The position numbers and the translations under genes were made by a program. The notes below the pieces were generated by a model. It saw nothing but the letters and a program-made list of their open reading frames with translations. It was not told the origin of the DNA and searched no databases. From RGIG9060 sp036307825 (GTDB lineage: Bacteria > Spirochaetota > Spirochaetia > Treponematales > Treponemataceae), in the NCBI GenBank assembly GCA_036307825.1, contig JAXJWW010000104.1:1-64000 (forward strand): 64,000 nt of DNA, read 5' to 3'. Each line of letters begins with the position of its first letter. Positions within the stretch are counted from its first letter, which is position 1. Of this stretch, positions 8,317 through 17,316 are shown one piece after another.

Positions 8317-8688
8317 TTAATTATTTAATAATTTTTCAGAAAGTTCTAATATTTCTGGAGCATATTTTTTTTTCATTTTAGAAAGAATTAAATTATACAC
8401 TAATGGTGTAAGAGCCATTAGTATAAAACCTGTTAAAGAAAAAATTAGACCAGGAGAATATTTTGCAAAATTTAAAGATAAAATTAATCCTACAGAAAAA
8501 AAGAAAGCGCCTATTAGTCCAAAAAAAATAGAACTAATCGTAGAAATGTTTATAACTTTCATATCAATTCTTTTTAATTTTTCAAAATTTGTTTCTTGTG
8601 TTGAAATATATTTATTTCTAATTTTTTCAATTTCTTCTCTGTTGATTGCTGAATAATTGTAATTAAAAGTATCTTTATCGTCTTTCAT
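8317..8688 (-). CDS. Two-TM hypothetical protein behind the histidine kinase
   Basis: 123 residues: a charged N-terminal helix (REEIEKIRNKYISTQETNFE), two membrane segments at about 47-66 and 77-100, then a basic/acidic C-terminal helix. It resembles small membrane proteins in Firmicutes that carry unreliable labels; I assign no function. It lies 16 bases after the kinase gene with AAGGA before its ATG, so it belongs to the two-component operon and may be an accessory sensor or a target. Confidence 0.65.
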   Translation of the reverse strand: MKDDKDTFNYNYSAINREEIEKIRNKYISTQETNFEKLKRIDMKVINISTISSIFFGLIGAFFFSVGLILSLNFAKYSPGLIFSLTGFILMALTPLVYNLILSKMKKKYAPEILELSEKLLNN

Positions 8689-8704
8689 ATAAATTCCTTC
8701 CTGT

Positions 8705-9661
8705 TTATTTTGTTAATGTTATTAAAAAAGTTGTACCAACTCCAACTTGACTTCTAACAGAAATTTCGCCACAAAGCAAATCGATAATTTGTTTTACCAA
8801 CGCTAATCCTAATCCGTTACCTTCGCTTTTGTGGGATGTATCTGCTTGATAAAATTTATTAAATATTTTATCACCAACTTCAGAAGAAATTCCACATCCT
8901 GTATCTGATATTTCAACAATAATGTTATTTTCTTTTTCAGTGCAAGATACAAAAATACTTCCTTTAGATGAAGTAAATTTAAATGCGTTAGATAAAAGAT
9001 TATTAAAAACAAGTTCTAAAAGTTGGCTGTCTGTTTTTACAAAAATATTTTCATCAAATTCTGTTTGTAAATTTATTTCTTTTTCTTGTAAAACTTTTTC
9101 AAAAGATAATAAACTTTCACAAAGAAGATTTGACACATTTACATTTGTTTTTGATATATCATAAGTTCCATTTTCTAATTTATTGATTTTTAAAATAGTT
9201 GAAACTAATTGTGATATTTTATTTGTTTGTTTTTCTATATTGTTAATATATTGTTCTCGTTCAGATTCGTTTATATCTGAATTTTTTAATAAACTTACAT
9301 AATTTATTATTACTGCCAAAGGAGTTTTTATTTCGTGAGATACATTCGAAATAAAATCATTTTGTAAATTTTCAATTTTAATTTTTTCTTCAACATTAGA
9401 TTGATTTGTTTTTATGTGTTGTGGCAAATCAAAAATTAAATATTTAAGAATCATTAAAATAGTTGTAAACAAAAAACTTAGGATAAAAATATTTCCAAAA
9501 GTTCTTGGCGCTCTTAGTCTGATAAATTCTTCAGTTAATGGAGATTCCCATAAAAATAATGATAAACTACAAGTTATACAAAACGAAATAGAAATAAAAA
9601 CAAAAAAATAAACAAGTAAACTTGTTACTAAATAAGATTTTTTTAAGATATTATTATTCAT
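8705..9661 (-). CDS. Sensor histidine kinase
   Basis: 318 residues. Two N-terminal membrane segments (about 10-35 and 55-78) enclose only a short outside loop of about 20 residues. Then come the dimerisation domain with H-box FISNVSHEIKTPLA (phospho-acceptor His), N-box LELVFNNLLSNAFKFTS, G1 DTGCGIS and G2 GNGLGLALVKQ. The kinase is complete. The tiny periplasmic loop suggests intramembrane or membrane-stress sensing, or signalling through a partner protein. It starts 3 bases after the response regulator stop and is the cognate kinase. Confidence 0.9.
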   Translation of the reverse strand: MNNNILKKSYLVTSLLVYFFVFISISFCITCSLSLFLWESPLTEEFIRLRAPRTFGNIFILSFLFTTILMILKYLIFDLPQHIKTNQSNVEEKIKIENLQNDFISNVSHEIKTPLAVIINYVSLLKNSDINESEREQYINNIEKQTNKISQLVSTILKINKLENGTYDISKTNVNVSNLLCESLLSFEKVLQEKEINLQTEFDENIFVKTDSQLLELVFNNLLSNAFKFTSSKGSIFVSCTEKENNIIVEISDTGCGISSEVGDKIFNKFYQADTSHKSEGNGLGLALVKQIIDLLCGEISVRSQVGVGTTFLITLTK

Positions 9662-9664
9662 AAA

Positions 9665-10348
9665 TTATTTGTTTTCTTCCTTGATGATTGATTTGTAACC
9701 TAATCCGTGAACAGTAACAATTTCAAACCCTGTACAAGCTGAAAGTTTTTCTCTAATTTTTGTGATATAAACATCAACTGTTCTTGTTCCTGTAAAAGAA
9801 TCTGGATTCCAAAATTCATTCATTAATTGAGGCCGAGAAAAAGTTTTTTTTGGGTATGATAAAAATTTTAAAATAATATTAAATTCTCTTGTTGTTAAAT
9901 TTATTGGTTGGTCATCAATGTATGCAGAATGTTCTTCAAGATTCATTGTAAAATTTCCAACTACAAGTTTTTTTTCTAAATTTATATTTGCTCTACGCAA
10001 AAGTGCCTTTATCCGCAAATACAATTCTTGTAAATCAACTGGTTTTACAAGATAATCATCTATTCCTGCATTAAATCCTTTTTGTTTAGATAAAAAATCT
10101 TCTTTCGCCGTCATAATGATAATAGGAATATCTTTGTTAAGTTGTCTAACATTTTCAACTAACTGAAATCCATCAACATTAGGCATCATAATATCTGTAA
10201 TAATTAAATCGTAAGATTTTTTATAAAGTAAATCAAAGGCTTGTTCTCCATCAAAACAAGATTGAATATTAAAACCTTTTTGTTCCAAAAATAAACAAAT
10301 TGATTTATTTAAATTTTCATCATCTTCAACTACAAGAATATTTACCAT
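9665..10348 (-). CDS. OmpR/PhoB-family response regulator
   Basis: 227 residues. The receiver domain has the acidic pair EDD, phospho-acceptor Asp in LIITDIMMPNVDGF, Thr/Ala MTAKED and Lys in YLVKPVD. A winged-helix DNA-binding domain covers the last 100 residues (TREFNIILKFLSYPKKTFSR; RTVDVYITKIREKL). The ATG at 10348 is used rather than a GTG at 10366, because TATAAT lies between them and predicts a leader of only about 3 bases. TTAACA/TGTTAA boxes at 11- and 22-bp spacing in the divergent region are probable binding sites, suggesting autoregulation and control of the facing gene. Confidence 0.9.
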   Translation of the reverse strand: MVNILVVEDDENLNKSICLFLEQKGFNIQSCFDGEQAFDLLYKKSYDLIITDIMMPNVDGFQLVENVRQLNKDIPIIIMTAKEDFLSKQKGFNAGIDDYLVKPVDLQELYLRIKALLRRANINLEKKLVVGNFTMNLEEHSAYIDDQPINLTTREFNIILKFLSYPKKTFSRPQLMNEFWNPDSFTGTRTVDVYITKIREKLSACTGFEIVTVHGLGYKSIIKEENK

Positions 10349-10357
10349 AGATAGAAT

Positions 10358-10434
10358 ATTATACACAGTTTGTTAAAATTTTGTTAATTTTTTGAACTAA
10401 AAAAAATTAACAAAAAATAAATAAATTCTTAACA
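10358..10434. promoter_or_regulatory. Response-regulator promoter with phased TTAACA boxes
   Basis: Minus-strand -35 TTAACA (10387-10382), 18-bp spacer, -10 TATAAT (10363-10358). TGTTAA at 10371 and 10382 are 11 bp apart. TTAACA at 10407 and 10429 are 22 bp apart. The helical phasing matches the tandem half-sites bound by OmpR-family regulators. Confidence 0.5.
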
Positions 10435-10504
10435 TTTTAAAAATATTGTGGATGTAAGGTAACAACATCAAATATATCAATAAACATTTTTTGGAGGAAA
10501 AAAA

Positions 10505-10987
10505 ATGAAAAAAATTATGGAAATTTTAGTTGTGTTGGTTTTTCTTGTTGGAACAGTTTTTGCTATGGAGAATAGAAATTCTACAAACTCTCAAGAAGAA
10601 ATTATCAATGTTCAAATTAAAAATTCAGAAGAAACTAAGGAGACTGTTATGGAAACAACAAACAAAAAAGCTAATTTATTTGAAAAAATTTGTTACTTTT
10701 TCAAATGTGCCTTTGCTGATATGAAAGAAAGCACTAAAGCACAACATGAATTAGACAAAGCAAATTTTGAAGCAGCAAAAGCAGAAGCTCGTGCAAATTT
10801 TGAAGAAAATAGATTCCACAATACTTTTAAGAAAGCAAAAGAAAATAGTAAGGAATCTTGGGAAAATGCAAAAATGAGTCCAGCTGAAAGAACTCAAAAA
10901 ATGCAACAAGAAAGAGAAGAAGCTATTAAAGCAGCACAAGAAAGAAAAGCCGCTGCTGATAAACGCTACGAAGAAGCAAAAAAATAA
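10505..10987 (+). CDS. Exported charged coiled-coil protein
   Basis: 160 residues. A signal peptide (ending VGTVFA) is followed by a low-complexity, Glu/Lys/Ala-rich helical protein (residues 85-160: repeated KA/EA/AE heptad-like pattern, HELDKANFEAAKAEARANFE). It is probably a periplasmic coiled-coil, of the sort seen in envelope-stress or lipoprotein-like spacer proteins. GGAGG precedes the ATG. It faces the two-component operon across a region rich in TTAACA boxes, so it is a good candidate target of that system. No known family recognised. Confidence 0.7.
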   Translation: MKKIMEILVVLVFLVGTVFAMENRNSTNSQEEIINVQIKNSEETKETVMETTNKKANLFEKICYFFKCAFADMKESTKAQHELDKANFEAAKAEARANFEENRFHNTFKKAKENSKESWENAKMSPAERTQKMQQEREEAIKAAQERKAAADKRYEEAKK

Positions 10988-10996
10988 TTTACAAAA

Positions 10997-11030
10997 AAAG
11001 AGTGAGAAAAATTTCTCACTCTTTTTTTTT
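10997..11030 (+). terminator. Rho-independent terminator
   Basis: A 13-bp stem AAAGAGTGAGAAA/TTTCTCACTCTTT runs into a T-run, 10 bases after the coiled-coil gene. Confidence 0.9.
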
Positions 11031-11138
11031 GCAAAAATTTTACCACTTGAAAAACTGTGGATAAAAAGTTAGTATTTTTCTAGTAATTGAATTCTAAAAT
11101 CTTAATTACAAAGAAAAACAATTAAGGCAAATCAATAA

Positions 11139-11648
11139 ATGAAAATTCGACAAATTCAATCTAAAGACGATGCGTTTTTATTCAATTTAATTCGCAGTTG
11201 CTTGGAAGATGCAGATTTGAATATTCCAGGAACTGCATATTTTGATGAATCAATAAAAAAAATGAGTGAATTTTATCTAAATAAAACTAGCAGAAATTAT
11301 TTTGTTGTTACAGACGAAAATGACAAGGCTTTAGGTGGATGTGGTTTTGCAGAATTTGGCACCTACGATAAATCACTTTCTAAAAAAGGTAATGACATCA
11401 AAGTTTGTGAACTTCAAAAATTATATATTTCAAAAGAAGCAAGACAAAAAGGATATTCATATCAACTTGTAAAACTTGTAGAATCCGAATCTAAAAAAGC
11501 AGGTTACCACAAAATTTATTTAGAAACGCATCACAATTTGCCAGTTGCAAAACAACTTTATGAAAAACTAAATTACACACTTTTACAAACTGCCTTACCA
11601 GGTTCCGAACATTCCACAATGGATTATTTTTTTATAAAAGATTTGTAA
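11139..11648 (+). CDS. GNAT family N-acetyltransferase
   Basis: 169 residues, single GNAT domain. The acetyl-CoA loop is at about 95-110 (ELQKLYISKEARQKGYSYQL, a slightly degenerate Q/RxxGxG/A), followed by the YLETHHNLPVAKQLYEKLNY block typical of small amino or amine acetyltransferases. Substrate unknown. Its ribosome site is weak (AAGG 12 bases upstream) and it has no tight leaderless promoter; a TAAAAT lies about 45 bases upstream. Confidence 0.8.
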   Translation: MKIRQIQSKDDAFLFNLIRSCLEDADLNIPGTAYFDESIKKMSEFYLNKTSRNYFVVTDENDKALGGCGFAEFGTYDKSLSKKGNDIKVCELQKLYISKEARQKGYSYQLVKLVESESKKAGYHKIYLETHHNLPVAKQLYEKLNYTLLQTALPGSEHSTMDYFFIKDL

Positions 11649-11740
11649 AAATCCTTTATAGTATTATATGTAATGCTTGAAAAACTAAACACTTTTACCT
11701 ATACTAAAATAAGTAAGTAAAATTTTAATTTGAGGCTATA

Positions 11741-12202
11741 ATGAAAAAGAATTTTTTAGTAACAACATTTTTTTTAATTCTTTCAACATTTCTTGTAGGT
11801 TGTTTATGTCCTGTTGGAAACCCTTGGGATTATGAGGATATTGTAGATAACAACACCCAAAATGCTTCACCTTATGAACTATCTTCAGGTAAAGCATATT
11901 ATGGTATTGCAAAAATTGGAAAAAACACAACCGGAAGTAGAAATGGATATAAATTTTCTGCAAAAACAAATGTACATTGTCAATTTGCAGAAGAACTATC
12001 CTATGAAGCCGAATCTGATATTATCGTAAGAACATTAAATGAAGATGGAAGCATAAAAAATGAAGTAGAAATTACTTCAAAAAGAGAATTCGATGTTCCA
12101 GCAAACTCCACAGTATATATACATTTTTTTACTGAATATTATTTAACAAAAGACAAAAACTCAGGACCAACATACGCAGAATTTTATCTTTATGTAGACT
12201 AA
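11741..12202 (+). CDS. Small lipoprotein
   Basis: 153 residues. The lipoprotein signal ends LVGC (Cys near residue 21) after a long hydrophobic segment. The mature part is beta-rich with repeated short strands (KAYYGIAKIG; VEITSKREFDVPANSTVYIH), resembling an immunoglobulin-like or jelly-roll fold, without motifs I recognise. TGAGG lies upstream of the ATG. Likely anchored in the inner or outer membrane; role unknown. Confidence 0.65.
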   Translation: MKKNFLVTTFFLILSTFLVGCLCPVGNPWDYEDIVDNNTQNASPYELSSGKAYYGIAKIGKNTTGSRNGYKFSAKTNVHCQFAEELSYEAESDIIVRTLNEDGSIKNEVEITSKREFDVPANSTVYIHFFTEYYLTKDKNSGPTYAEFYLYVD

Positions 12203-12240
12203 AAAATTATTCATAAATTAAATAATTTTGCACATAAAAA

Positions 12241-12270
12241 AACAGCCTAGAGATTTTCTAGGCTGTTTTC
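12241..12270. terminator. Bidirectional terminator
   Basis: An 11-bp stem AACAGCCTAGA/TCTAGGCTGTT with a T-run on one side and an A-run on the other. It lies between the lipoprotein gene and tyrS. Confidence 0.9.
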
Positions 12271-12294
12271 ATTTTAAAGTATATTTCTAAAATC

Positions 12295-13530
12295 TTAAGC
12301 AAATTTTACGATATAGTTCTTTTTCTTTCCGCGACGAAGAACGATAACTTCACCTTCGATAGCAAGAGATTTTGTTACCAAAAGATTTTCGTCTGTTACT
12401 TTATCACCATTCAAAGTGATAGAACCAGCGTTCAAAAATTCACGAGCTTCTCGTTTACTTGAACAAATTTTATTGTTTACAAGCAAATCGATTACAGTTG
12501 TGTTTTCATCAGTTAATTCAACAGTTGGAACATCTTTAAAACCGATTTTTACATCAGCTAAAGAAAGTTCTTTTACATTTCCAGAGAATAAAGCATTACT
12601 GATATTTACAGCTTTTTCGTATTCAGCTGCTCCGTGTAAGTCTGTGATGATTTCACGAGCCAAAGCCTTGTGAGCCTCACGCAATTCTGGGTTTGCAGTA
12701 TTTTTAGCATCAAGAGCTTCAATTTCTTCTTTTGATAAGAAAGTAAAAATCTTTAAGTAAGAAGTTACCATACTATCGTCAACATTGATTAAGTACTGAT
12801 AAAGTTCGTAACTTGAAGTTTTGTTAATATCAAGCCACAAAGCATTTCCTGCAGATTTACCAAATTTGTTTCCGTATTTGTCCAAAACCAAAGGCATTGT
12901 AAAGCCGTAAGCATCTTTTCCTTCGATTTTTCGAATCAATTCAAGACCAGTTGTAATATTTCCCCATTGGTCAGCACCTTCGGCCTGAAGCACACAATTT
13001 TTTGTTCTAAAAAGATGTAAAAAGTCGTAACCCTGAATCAAAGTATAAGAAAATTCTGCAAAAGTAATTCCTGTTTCCAAACGACGAGAAATAATATCTT
13101 TTCCAAGCATATAACTTACATTGATGTACTTACCAATATCCCGCAAAAAGTCCAAGAAACTAAAATCTTTCATCCAATCGTAATTGTTTACGATTTCAGC
13201 ATTTCCTTCAAAGATTTTTAGAACTTGAGCCTTAATTCCTTCGATATTTTTTTCAACTGTTTCTTTTGCAATCAATTCTCGTTCTGCTGTTGGACGAGGG
13301 TCTCCAATCAATCCTGTTGCTCCACCAACCAACAAAATAGGATGATGCCCAGCTTTTGCCAAGCGTTTTGCAGTAATCAAACTTGAGTAGTGGCCTAAGT
13401 GCAAAGAATCAGCAGTTGGGTCAGTTCCCCAATAAAATGAAATCTTTTCGTTATTTAATTTATCCTTAATGTCTTCTCCGGCAACATCTTTAATCAAACC
13501 GCGCCATTCTAAATCTTCGTATAAAGTCAT
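12295..13530 (-). CDS. tyrS: Tyrosyl-tRNA synthetase
   Basis: 411 residues, class I synthetase charging tRNA-Tyr in the cytoplasm. The HIGH-type motif is HLGH (TADSLHLGHYSSL, about residue 40) and the KMSKS-type motif is KFGKSAG (about 230). The tyrosine pocket YTLIQGYDFLHL and QWGN are present. A C-terminal S4 RNA-binding domain (SSKREAREFLNAGSITLNG) completes the bacterial type I protein. AGGAG 5 bases before the ATG at 13530 fixes the start; the frame's upstream extension is spurious. No T-box leader is visible. Confidence 0.97.
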   Translation of the reverse strand: MTLYEDLEWRGLIKDVAGEDIKDKLNNEKISFYWGTDPTADSLHLGHYSSLITAKRLAKAGHHPILLVGGATGLIGDPRPTAERELIAKETVEKNIEGIKAQVLKIFEGNAEIVNNYDWMKDFSFLDFLRDIGKYINVSYMLGKDIISRRLETGITFAEFSYTLIQGYDFLHLFRTKNCVLQAEGADQWGNITTGLELIRKIEGKDAYGFTMPLVLDKYGNKFGKSAGNALWLDINKTSSYELYQYLINVDDSMVTSYLKIFTFLSKEEIEALDAKNTANPELREAHKALAREIITDLHGAAEYEKAVNISNALFSGNVKELSLADVKIGFKDVPTVELTDENTTVIDLLVNNKICSSKREAREFLNAGSITLNGDKVTDENLLVTKSLAIEGEVIVLRRGKKKNYIVKFA

Positions 13531-13612
13531 AAATACTCCTAATTTCTTCCTTGTATTATAGATAATATCAAATTTTTTTATTCTTGTCATCGCTTCTTTT
13601 TATTCTTATTTG

Positions 13613-13640
13613 TAGACAAGTAAAAAAAAGATGGTATAAT
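13613..13640 (+). promoter_or_regulatory. Leaderless-type promoter of the exported hypothetical gene
   Basis: -35 TAGACA (13613-13618), 16-bp spacer, perfect -10 TATAAT (13635-13640), 6 bases to the ATG at 13647. Confidence 0.65.
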
Positions 13641-13646
13641 ATAGGT

Positions 13647-14114
13647 ATGAAAACAATCAATAATAATAAATTATTTAAAATCACTCTTTTAATTTTAACT
13701 TTTTCGTTATTTGTACTTCCACTTTTTGCAAAGGAAACAAAATTTGACGAAGTAAAAACCTCTAAACGATTTATTTCCGATGTAGAAAAAATTACAGGTA
13801 AACTCTCTGACGAAGAAAAATCAATTGCTCGATTTTCTTTTAGAAATTCATTTACTTCTTTAGGATACAATTGGATTGGCAACTTAGATATTGATAAAGC
13901 TTCTAAAGAACTTACAAAGGAAGATTACAAGCTAGTTGTAGAGAAAGCTGCAAGTCTTACCAAAAATCCAGCTTCACAAGGAGCTCTTAAATTAGGAAAA
14001 GCTGGCGAAAAAATATTAAAAGCATTAGCAAACTCAACAGAAAAGGCATTTAAAGCTGGCAAAAAATGGGTAAACGAAAACGCAGAAGAATTCGATAAAA
14101 AATATAGTGAATAG
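13647..14114 (+). CDS. Exported hypothetical protein
   Basis: 155 residues with a signal peptide (hydrophobic 10-27, cleavage after LFA). The mature part is helical and charged (LSDEEKSIARFSFRNSFTSL; a Lys/Ala-rich C-terminal half), likely periplasmic. No family recognised. The ATG at 13647 is chosen because TATAAT ends 6 bases upstream and there is no alternative ribosome site; the in-frame extension to 13584 crosses that promoter. It is 24 bases ahead of the NlpC/P60 lipoprotein gene and probably co-transcribed with it. Confidence 0.65.
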   Translation: MKTINNNKLFKITLLILTFSLFVLPLFAKETKFDEVKTSKRFISDVEKITGKLSDEEKSIARFSFRNSFTSLGYNWIGNLDIDKASKELTKEDYKLVVEKAASLTKNPASQGALKLGKAGEKILKALANSTEKAFKAGKKWVNENAEEFDKKYSE

Positions 14115-14138
14115 AAATAATACTAATGGAGATTTAGT

Positions 14139-14687
14139 ATGTTAAAGAAAATTTTATTTGTAATTGTAATTTCTATTTCATTTTTTTCTTGTGAATTTCT
14201 CTTAGAACCCAATGTACCAATAAACTATATCAATTACACAATCATAGACTGCCCAACTGAAATTGTTTCTCGTGCTTTCAAATTTGCAGAACTTTACGAA
14301 AAAGAAAATACAGTTTACGAATGGGGCGGTGAAGATCCTTTACGAAACACTATCGGAATTGATTGCTCTGGTCTTGTGATTATGTGTTACAAATATGCTA
14401 TGGTAGATACTTCATATAAATTGATAAATGAAGATATGACTGCTCAAAACATTCACGATTACGCTTCTACAAAAAAATCCGTAAATTCCGTTCAAAAAGG
14501 CGATTTAGTTTTTATCGGCACAGAAGGCAGTAAAGAAATTACACACATCGGATTTTTTGAAAAATACGAAAATAACAAAGTTTATATACTAGATAGTTCC
14601 TCAGACTCAAACGGAGTTCATTACAACACATATCCAGTCGATTCTAAAAAAATCAAAGGATATGGCAGAATGAAACTTAAGTATTAA
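14139..14687 (+). CDS. NlpC/P60-family lipoprotein, putative cell-wall peptidase
   Basis: 182 residues. A lipoprotein signal ends FFSC, followed by an NlpC/P60 cysteine peptidase domain: WGGEDP...GIDCSGLVIMCY carries the catalytic Cys and ITHIGFFEK the catalytic His. Such enzymes cleave D-glutamyl-meso-diaminopimelate (or equivalent ornithine) links in peptidoglycan stem peptides. GGAG precedes the ATG. Its last 11 bases overlap the convergent HD-GYP gene end. Confidence 0.85.
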   Translation: MLKKILFVIVISISFFSCEFLLEPNVPINYINYTIIDCPTEIVSRAFKFAELYEKENTVYEWGGEDPLRNTIGIDCSGLVIMCYKYAMVDTSYKLINEDMTAQNIHDYASTKKSVNSVQKGDLVFIGTEGSKEITHIGFFEKYENNKVYILDSSSDSNGVHYNTYPVDSKKIKGYGRMKLKY

Positions 14688-16380
14688 CCGCATCCACTTC
14701 ACAACTGTAATACTCTTCTAGTTTTTCTCTACTTAAAATAAAAACTTGCTCTAGTTTTGGGTCAAAGTGGCTTCCCATAGAATCAATCATAACACTATAT
14801 GCTTGTTCAAAACTCATTGGTTCTTTGTAACATCGTTTACTTACCAAGGCATCATAAACATCAGCTATTGCCATAATTCTTGACTCTAAAGGAATATCTT
14901 CGCATTTTAATTTATCAGGATATCCCATTCCATTCCACTTTTCGTGATGATGTTTTGCTACATTAGTTGCAACTTTTACAAAATGTTCTTCTTCAACTCC
15001 GTTTAAGATTTTTTCAACAAGTTGTGCACTTTTTATAACATGAGATTGCATAATAGAAAATTCTTCATCAGTTAATTTTCCAGGCTTTCGTAAAATTTTA
15101 TCATCAATTCCGATTTTACCCAAATCGTGCATCGGAGCAGCTTTAATTAAATCTTCGCAAAATTCATCACTTAGTTGTAAAATATTTTTTTCACGAATTA
15201 CATCAATTAAAATTCTGATAACATCACTTGTGCGTTTAATATGACCGCCGGTACTATCATCTCGATTTTCTACAACACTAGCAATTCCCAAAAGAATTTG
15301 CGATTGAATATTTTGAATGTGCTGAATTTTATCTCTGATTCTTTCTTCCAAATTAAAATTATGAGAAGACATCATTTCAAGATATTTCCATTTTTCAGTT
15401 TCTTCGTGAAGTTCGATAATGTAGCCACAAGCTTTTTCTTTGTACCAAATTCGGTCTATCATACATTGATAATGCTTTTCGTCATTTTCAAAAGTAAAAT
15501 CATTTGAAGAACGCTTTGTATATTCTTTTATCCAATCTAAAAAGATTTTCATTTTTGGAACATTATCAACTTGAGAATCTACAATACAATCTTTTAAGGC
15601 TGGAACAATTTTTTGTGCAACTGGATTACATCCAAGATAATTATTTTTATTATCAAAAACGATGTAACCATAAGATTCTTGTTTTTCCAAAGAACTGTTT
15701 ACGCAATCTTTTATGTCGTACATTGCAGTTCGTCGATGAATGTACAAAAGAAACCATCCGTCTAAAACAAACATCACCGCCATAATTTCAAAAGGAAAAT
15801 TCAATGCTTTAGAAATAATGAACAACAAAGTATTTACAATTTCAACTAAAAATAAAGTTAAAACACTTTTTTTAGAAACATTTTGTTTTTTGAAAAAGCT
15901 ATAAAGCAAGGTTGAAATTCCCATAATAATATAGCCGTAAATAATTATGTAAAAAGTAAAATGTCCTATTCCGTATTCGTAATTAAGAATTGAACAGCCA
16001 TAAAGTGAAGTCAAGGAAAAATCTTTTTTGTAATAAATTTCGCTAAATCCAGTTGATAAAACCATGATGTAAACCAAAAGACTGAAGGCATACAATGAAT
16101 TTTTTATCCAACCTTTTAGTTTTAAATTACAAACAGCACAAATTAAAAAGAACAAAACTGGAGAAACAAAACATCCTCCAACATAAATTATTTTATTTGC
16201 TAAAATTGCTTCCGAAACAGATGATGAAGTTGCTCCTGCCAAATAACCAAGACAAGAAATTAACATCAATAAAAAAAGTATTGTAAAATAATAATTTATT
16301 CTTTTTCCTTCAAGACGAAAAATAAAAACAATAAAATTTATCAAAACAAGTAATGTTGTAATTATATAATATGGAAGCAA
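14677..16380 (-). CDS. HD-GYP cyclic di-GMP phosphodiesterase with 7TM/PAS sensor
   Basis: 567 residues. The N-terminal half has seven or so hydrophobic segments (histidine-kinase-type 7TM sensor region), then a PAS-like domain at about 240-360. A complete HD-GYP domain follows: MHDLGKIGIDDKIL (HD) and HHEKWNGMGYP (HHE and GYP). HD-GYP enzymes degrade cyclic di-GMP, so this probably links a membrane signal to motility or surface behaviour. I chose a TTG start at 16380, because GGAG lies 7 bases upstream; the region further upstream codes no recognisable sequence. Confidence 0.88.
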   Translation of the reverse strand: MLPYYIITTLLVLINFIVFIFRLEGKRINYYFTILFLLMLISCLGYLAGATSSSVSEAILANKIIYVGGCFVSPVLFFLICAVCNLKLKGWIKNSLYAFSLLVYIMVLSTGFSEIYYKKDFSLTSLYGCSILNYEYGIGHFTFYIIIYGYIIMGISTLLYSFFKKQNVSKKSVLTLFLVEIVNTLLFIISKALNFPFEIMAVMFVLDGWFLLYIHRRTAMYDIKDCVNSSLEKQESYGYIVFDNKNNYLGCNPVAQKIVPALKDCIVDSQVDNVPKMKIFLDWIKEYTKRSSNDFTFENDEKHYQCMIDRIWYKEKACGYIIELHEETEKWKYLEMMSSHNFNLEERIRDKIQHIQNIQSQILLGIASVVENRDDSTGGHIKRTSDVIRILIDVIREKNILQLSDEFCEDLIKAAPMHDLGKIGIDDKILRKPGKLTDEEFSIMQSHVIKSAQLVEKILNGVEEEHFVKVATNVAKHHHEKWNGMGYPDKLKCEDIPLESRIMAIADVYDALVSKRCYKEPMSFEQAYSVMIDSMGSHFDPKLEQVFILSREKLEEYYSCEVDAVNT

Positions 16381-16493
16381 AATCTTTCTCCAATAAAATA
16401 AGATAACTAATAATAATATTTTATCATACAAATAAAATTTTTGGTAAAAAAAATATAAACAATTTTTATACAAAATTTAATTTAAATTACATC

Positions 16494-16522
16494 TTTACAG
16501 AAAATGTCATTTAGGATAAAGT
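16494..16522 (+). promoter_or_regulatory. Leaderless-type promoter of the thioesterase gene
   Basis: -35 TTTACA (16494-16499), 17-bp spacer, -10 TAAAGT (16517-16522), 6 bases to the ATG at 16529. Confidence 0.65.
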
Positions 16523-16528
16523 AAAATC

Positions 16529-17251
16529 ATGTTTGTAAAATTTGAATATCAACCGCTTATTGAAGATTTTTATAACAATGGCGAAATGAAAATCGAAACT
16601 ATATTAAAGATTTTGGAAAATTCAGGAAATCGCCATTCTGATACTGCAGGAGATTACATCCTACAAAGTAGTAGCAATGGATTTGCTTGGGTCTTAACAG
16701 ACTGGCTTGTTAATATTGATTTTTATCCAAAGTACGGAGATAAGATTCATGCAATTACTTGGAGTCAAGGTGTAACTTCCCTTTTCGGAACTTCAAGAGA
16801 TTTTGAACTTTACTGCAACGATAAACTTTGCGCAAAAGGAACAACTCGTTGGGTTTACTTTGACATGAACTCTGGTCGTCCAACAAAAATTTCAGATGAA
16901 CTTTTAGCAAAATATGAGCCAGAAAAAAAATCCGATTTTGAAGCTAAACTTGCCAAAATTCAAGAACCTGAAACTTTTACAACTGAAATCGAAATTCAAC
17001 CTCGCCGAAACGACATCGATTTTAATCATCATGTTCACAATCTAGTTTATGTTGATTATGCCATGGATGCTTTAAATGAAGAATTTTACAAAAATCATAA
17101 CTTCAAAAAAATAAGAATCACTTACAAAAGTGCGGTTGTTGCAGGAGAAAAATTAAAAGTAAAATCAGTTTCAAATCAAGACACTCACACAGTTTGTATT
17201 TACAACGAACAAGGCGAACTTAAAACTTTGTTAGAGTTTGATGAAAGGTAG
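16529..17251 (+). CDS. Acyl-ACP thioesterase family protein
   Basis: 240 residues with two hot-dog domains as in bacterial acyl-ACP thioesterases (FatA/FatB relatives). The second domain carries RRNDIDFNHHVHNLVYVDYA, matching the conserved catalytic Asn/His region. It would release free fatty acids from acyl-ACP in the cytoplasm. There is no Shine-Dalgarno at usable distance; the promoter points to transcription starting at the ATG. Confidence 0.85.
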   Translation: MFVKFEYQPLIEDFYNNGEMKIETILKILENSGNRHSDTAGDYILQSSSNGFAWVLTDWLVNIDFYPKYGDKIHAITWSQGVTSLFGTSRDFELYCNDKLCAKGTTRWVYFDMNSGRPTKISDELLAKYEPEKKSDFEAKLAKIQEPETFTTEIEIQPRRNDIDFNHHVHNLVYVDYAMDALNEEFYKNHNFKKIRITYKSAVVAGEKLKVKSVSNQDTHTVCIYNEQGELKTLLEFDER

Positions 17252-17279
17252 AGTTTCATAAAATTTTTTTACCTAATGC

Positions 17280-17316
17280 TGTCCCTAGATTAAAATTTTC
17301 TAGGGACATTTTTTTT
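17280..17316. terminator. Rho-independent terminator
   Basis: A 10-bp stem TGTCCCTAGA/TCTAGGGACA with a T8 tract serves the thioesterase gene. The convergent AlkD-like gene ends in the tract. Confidence 0.88.
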
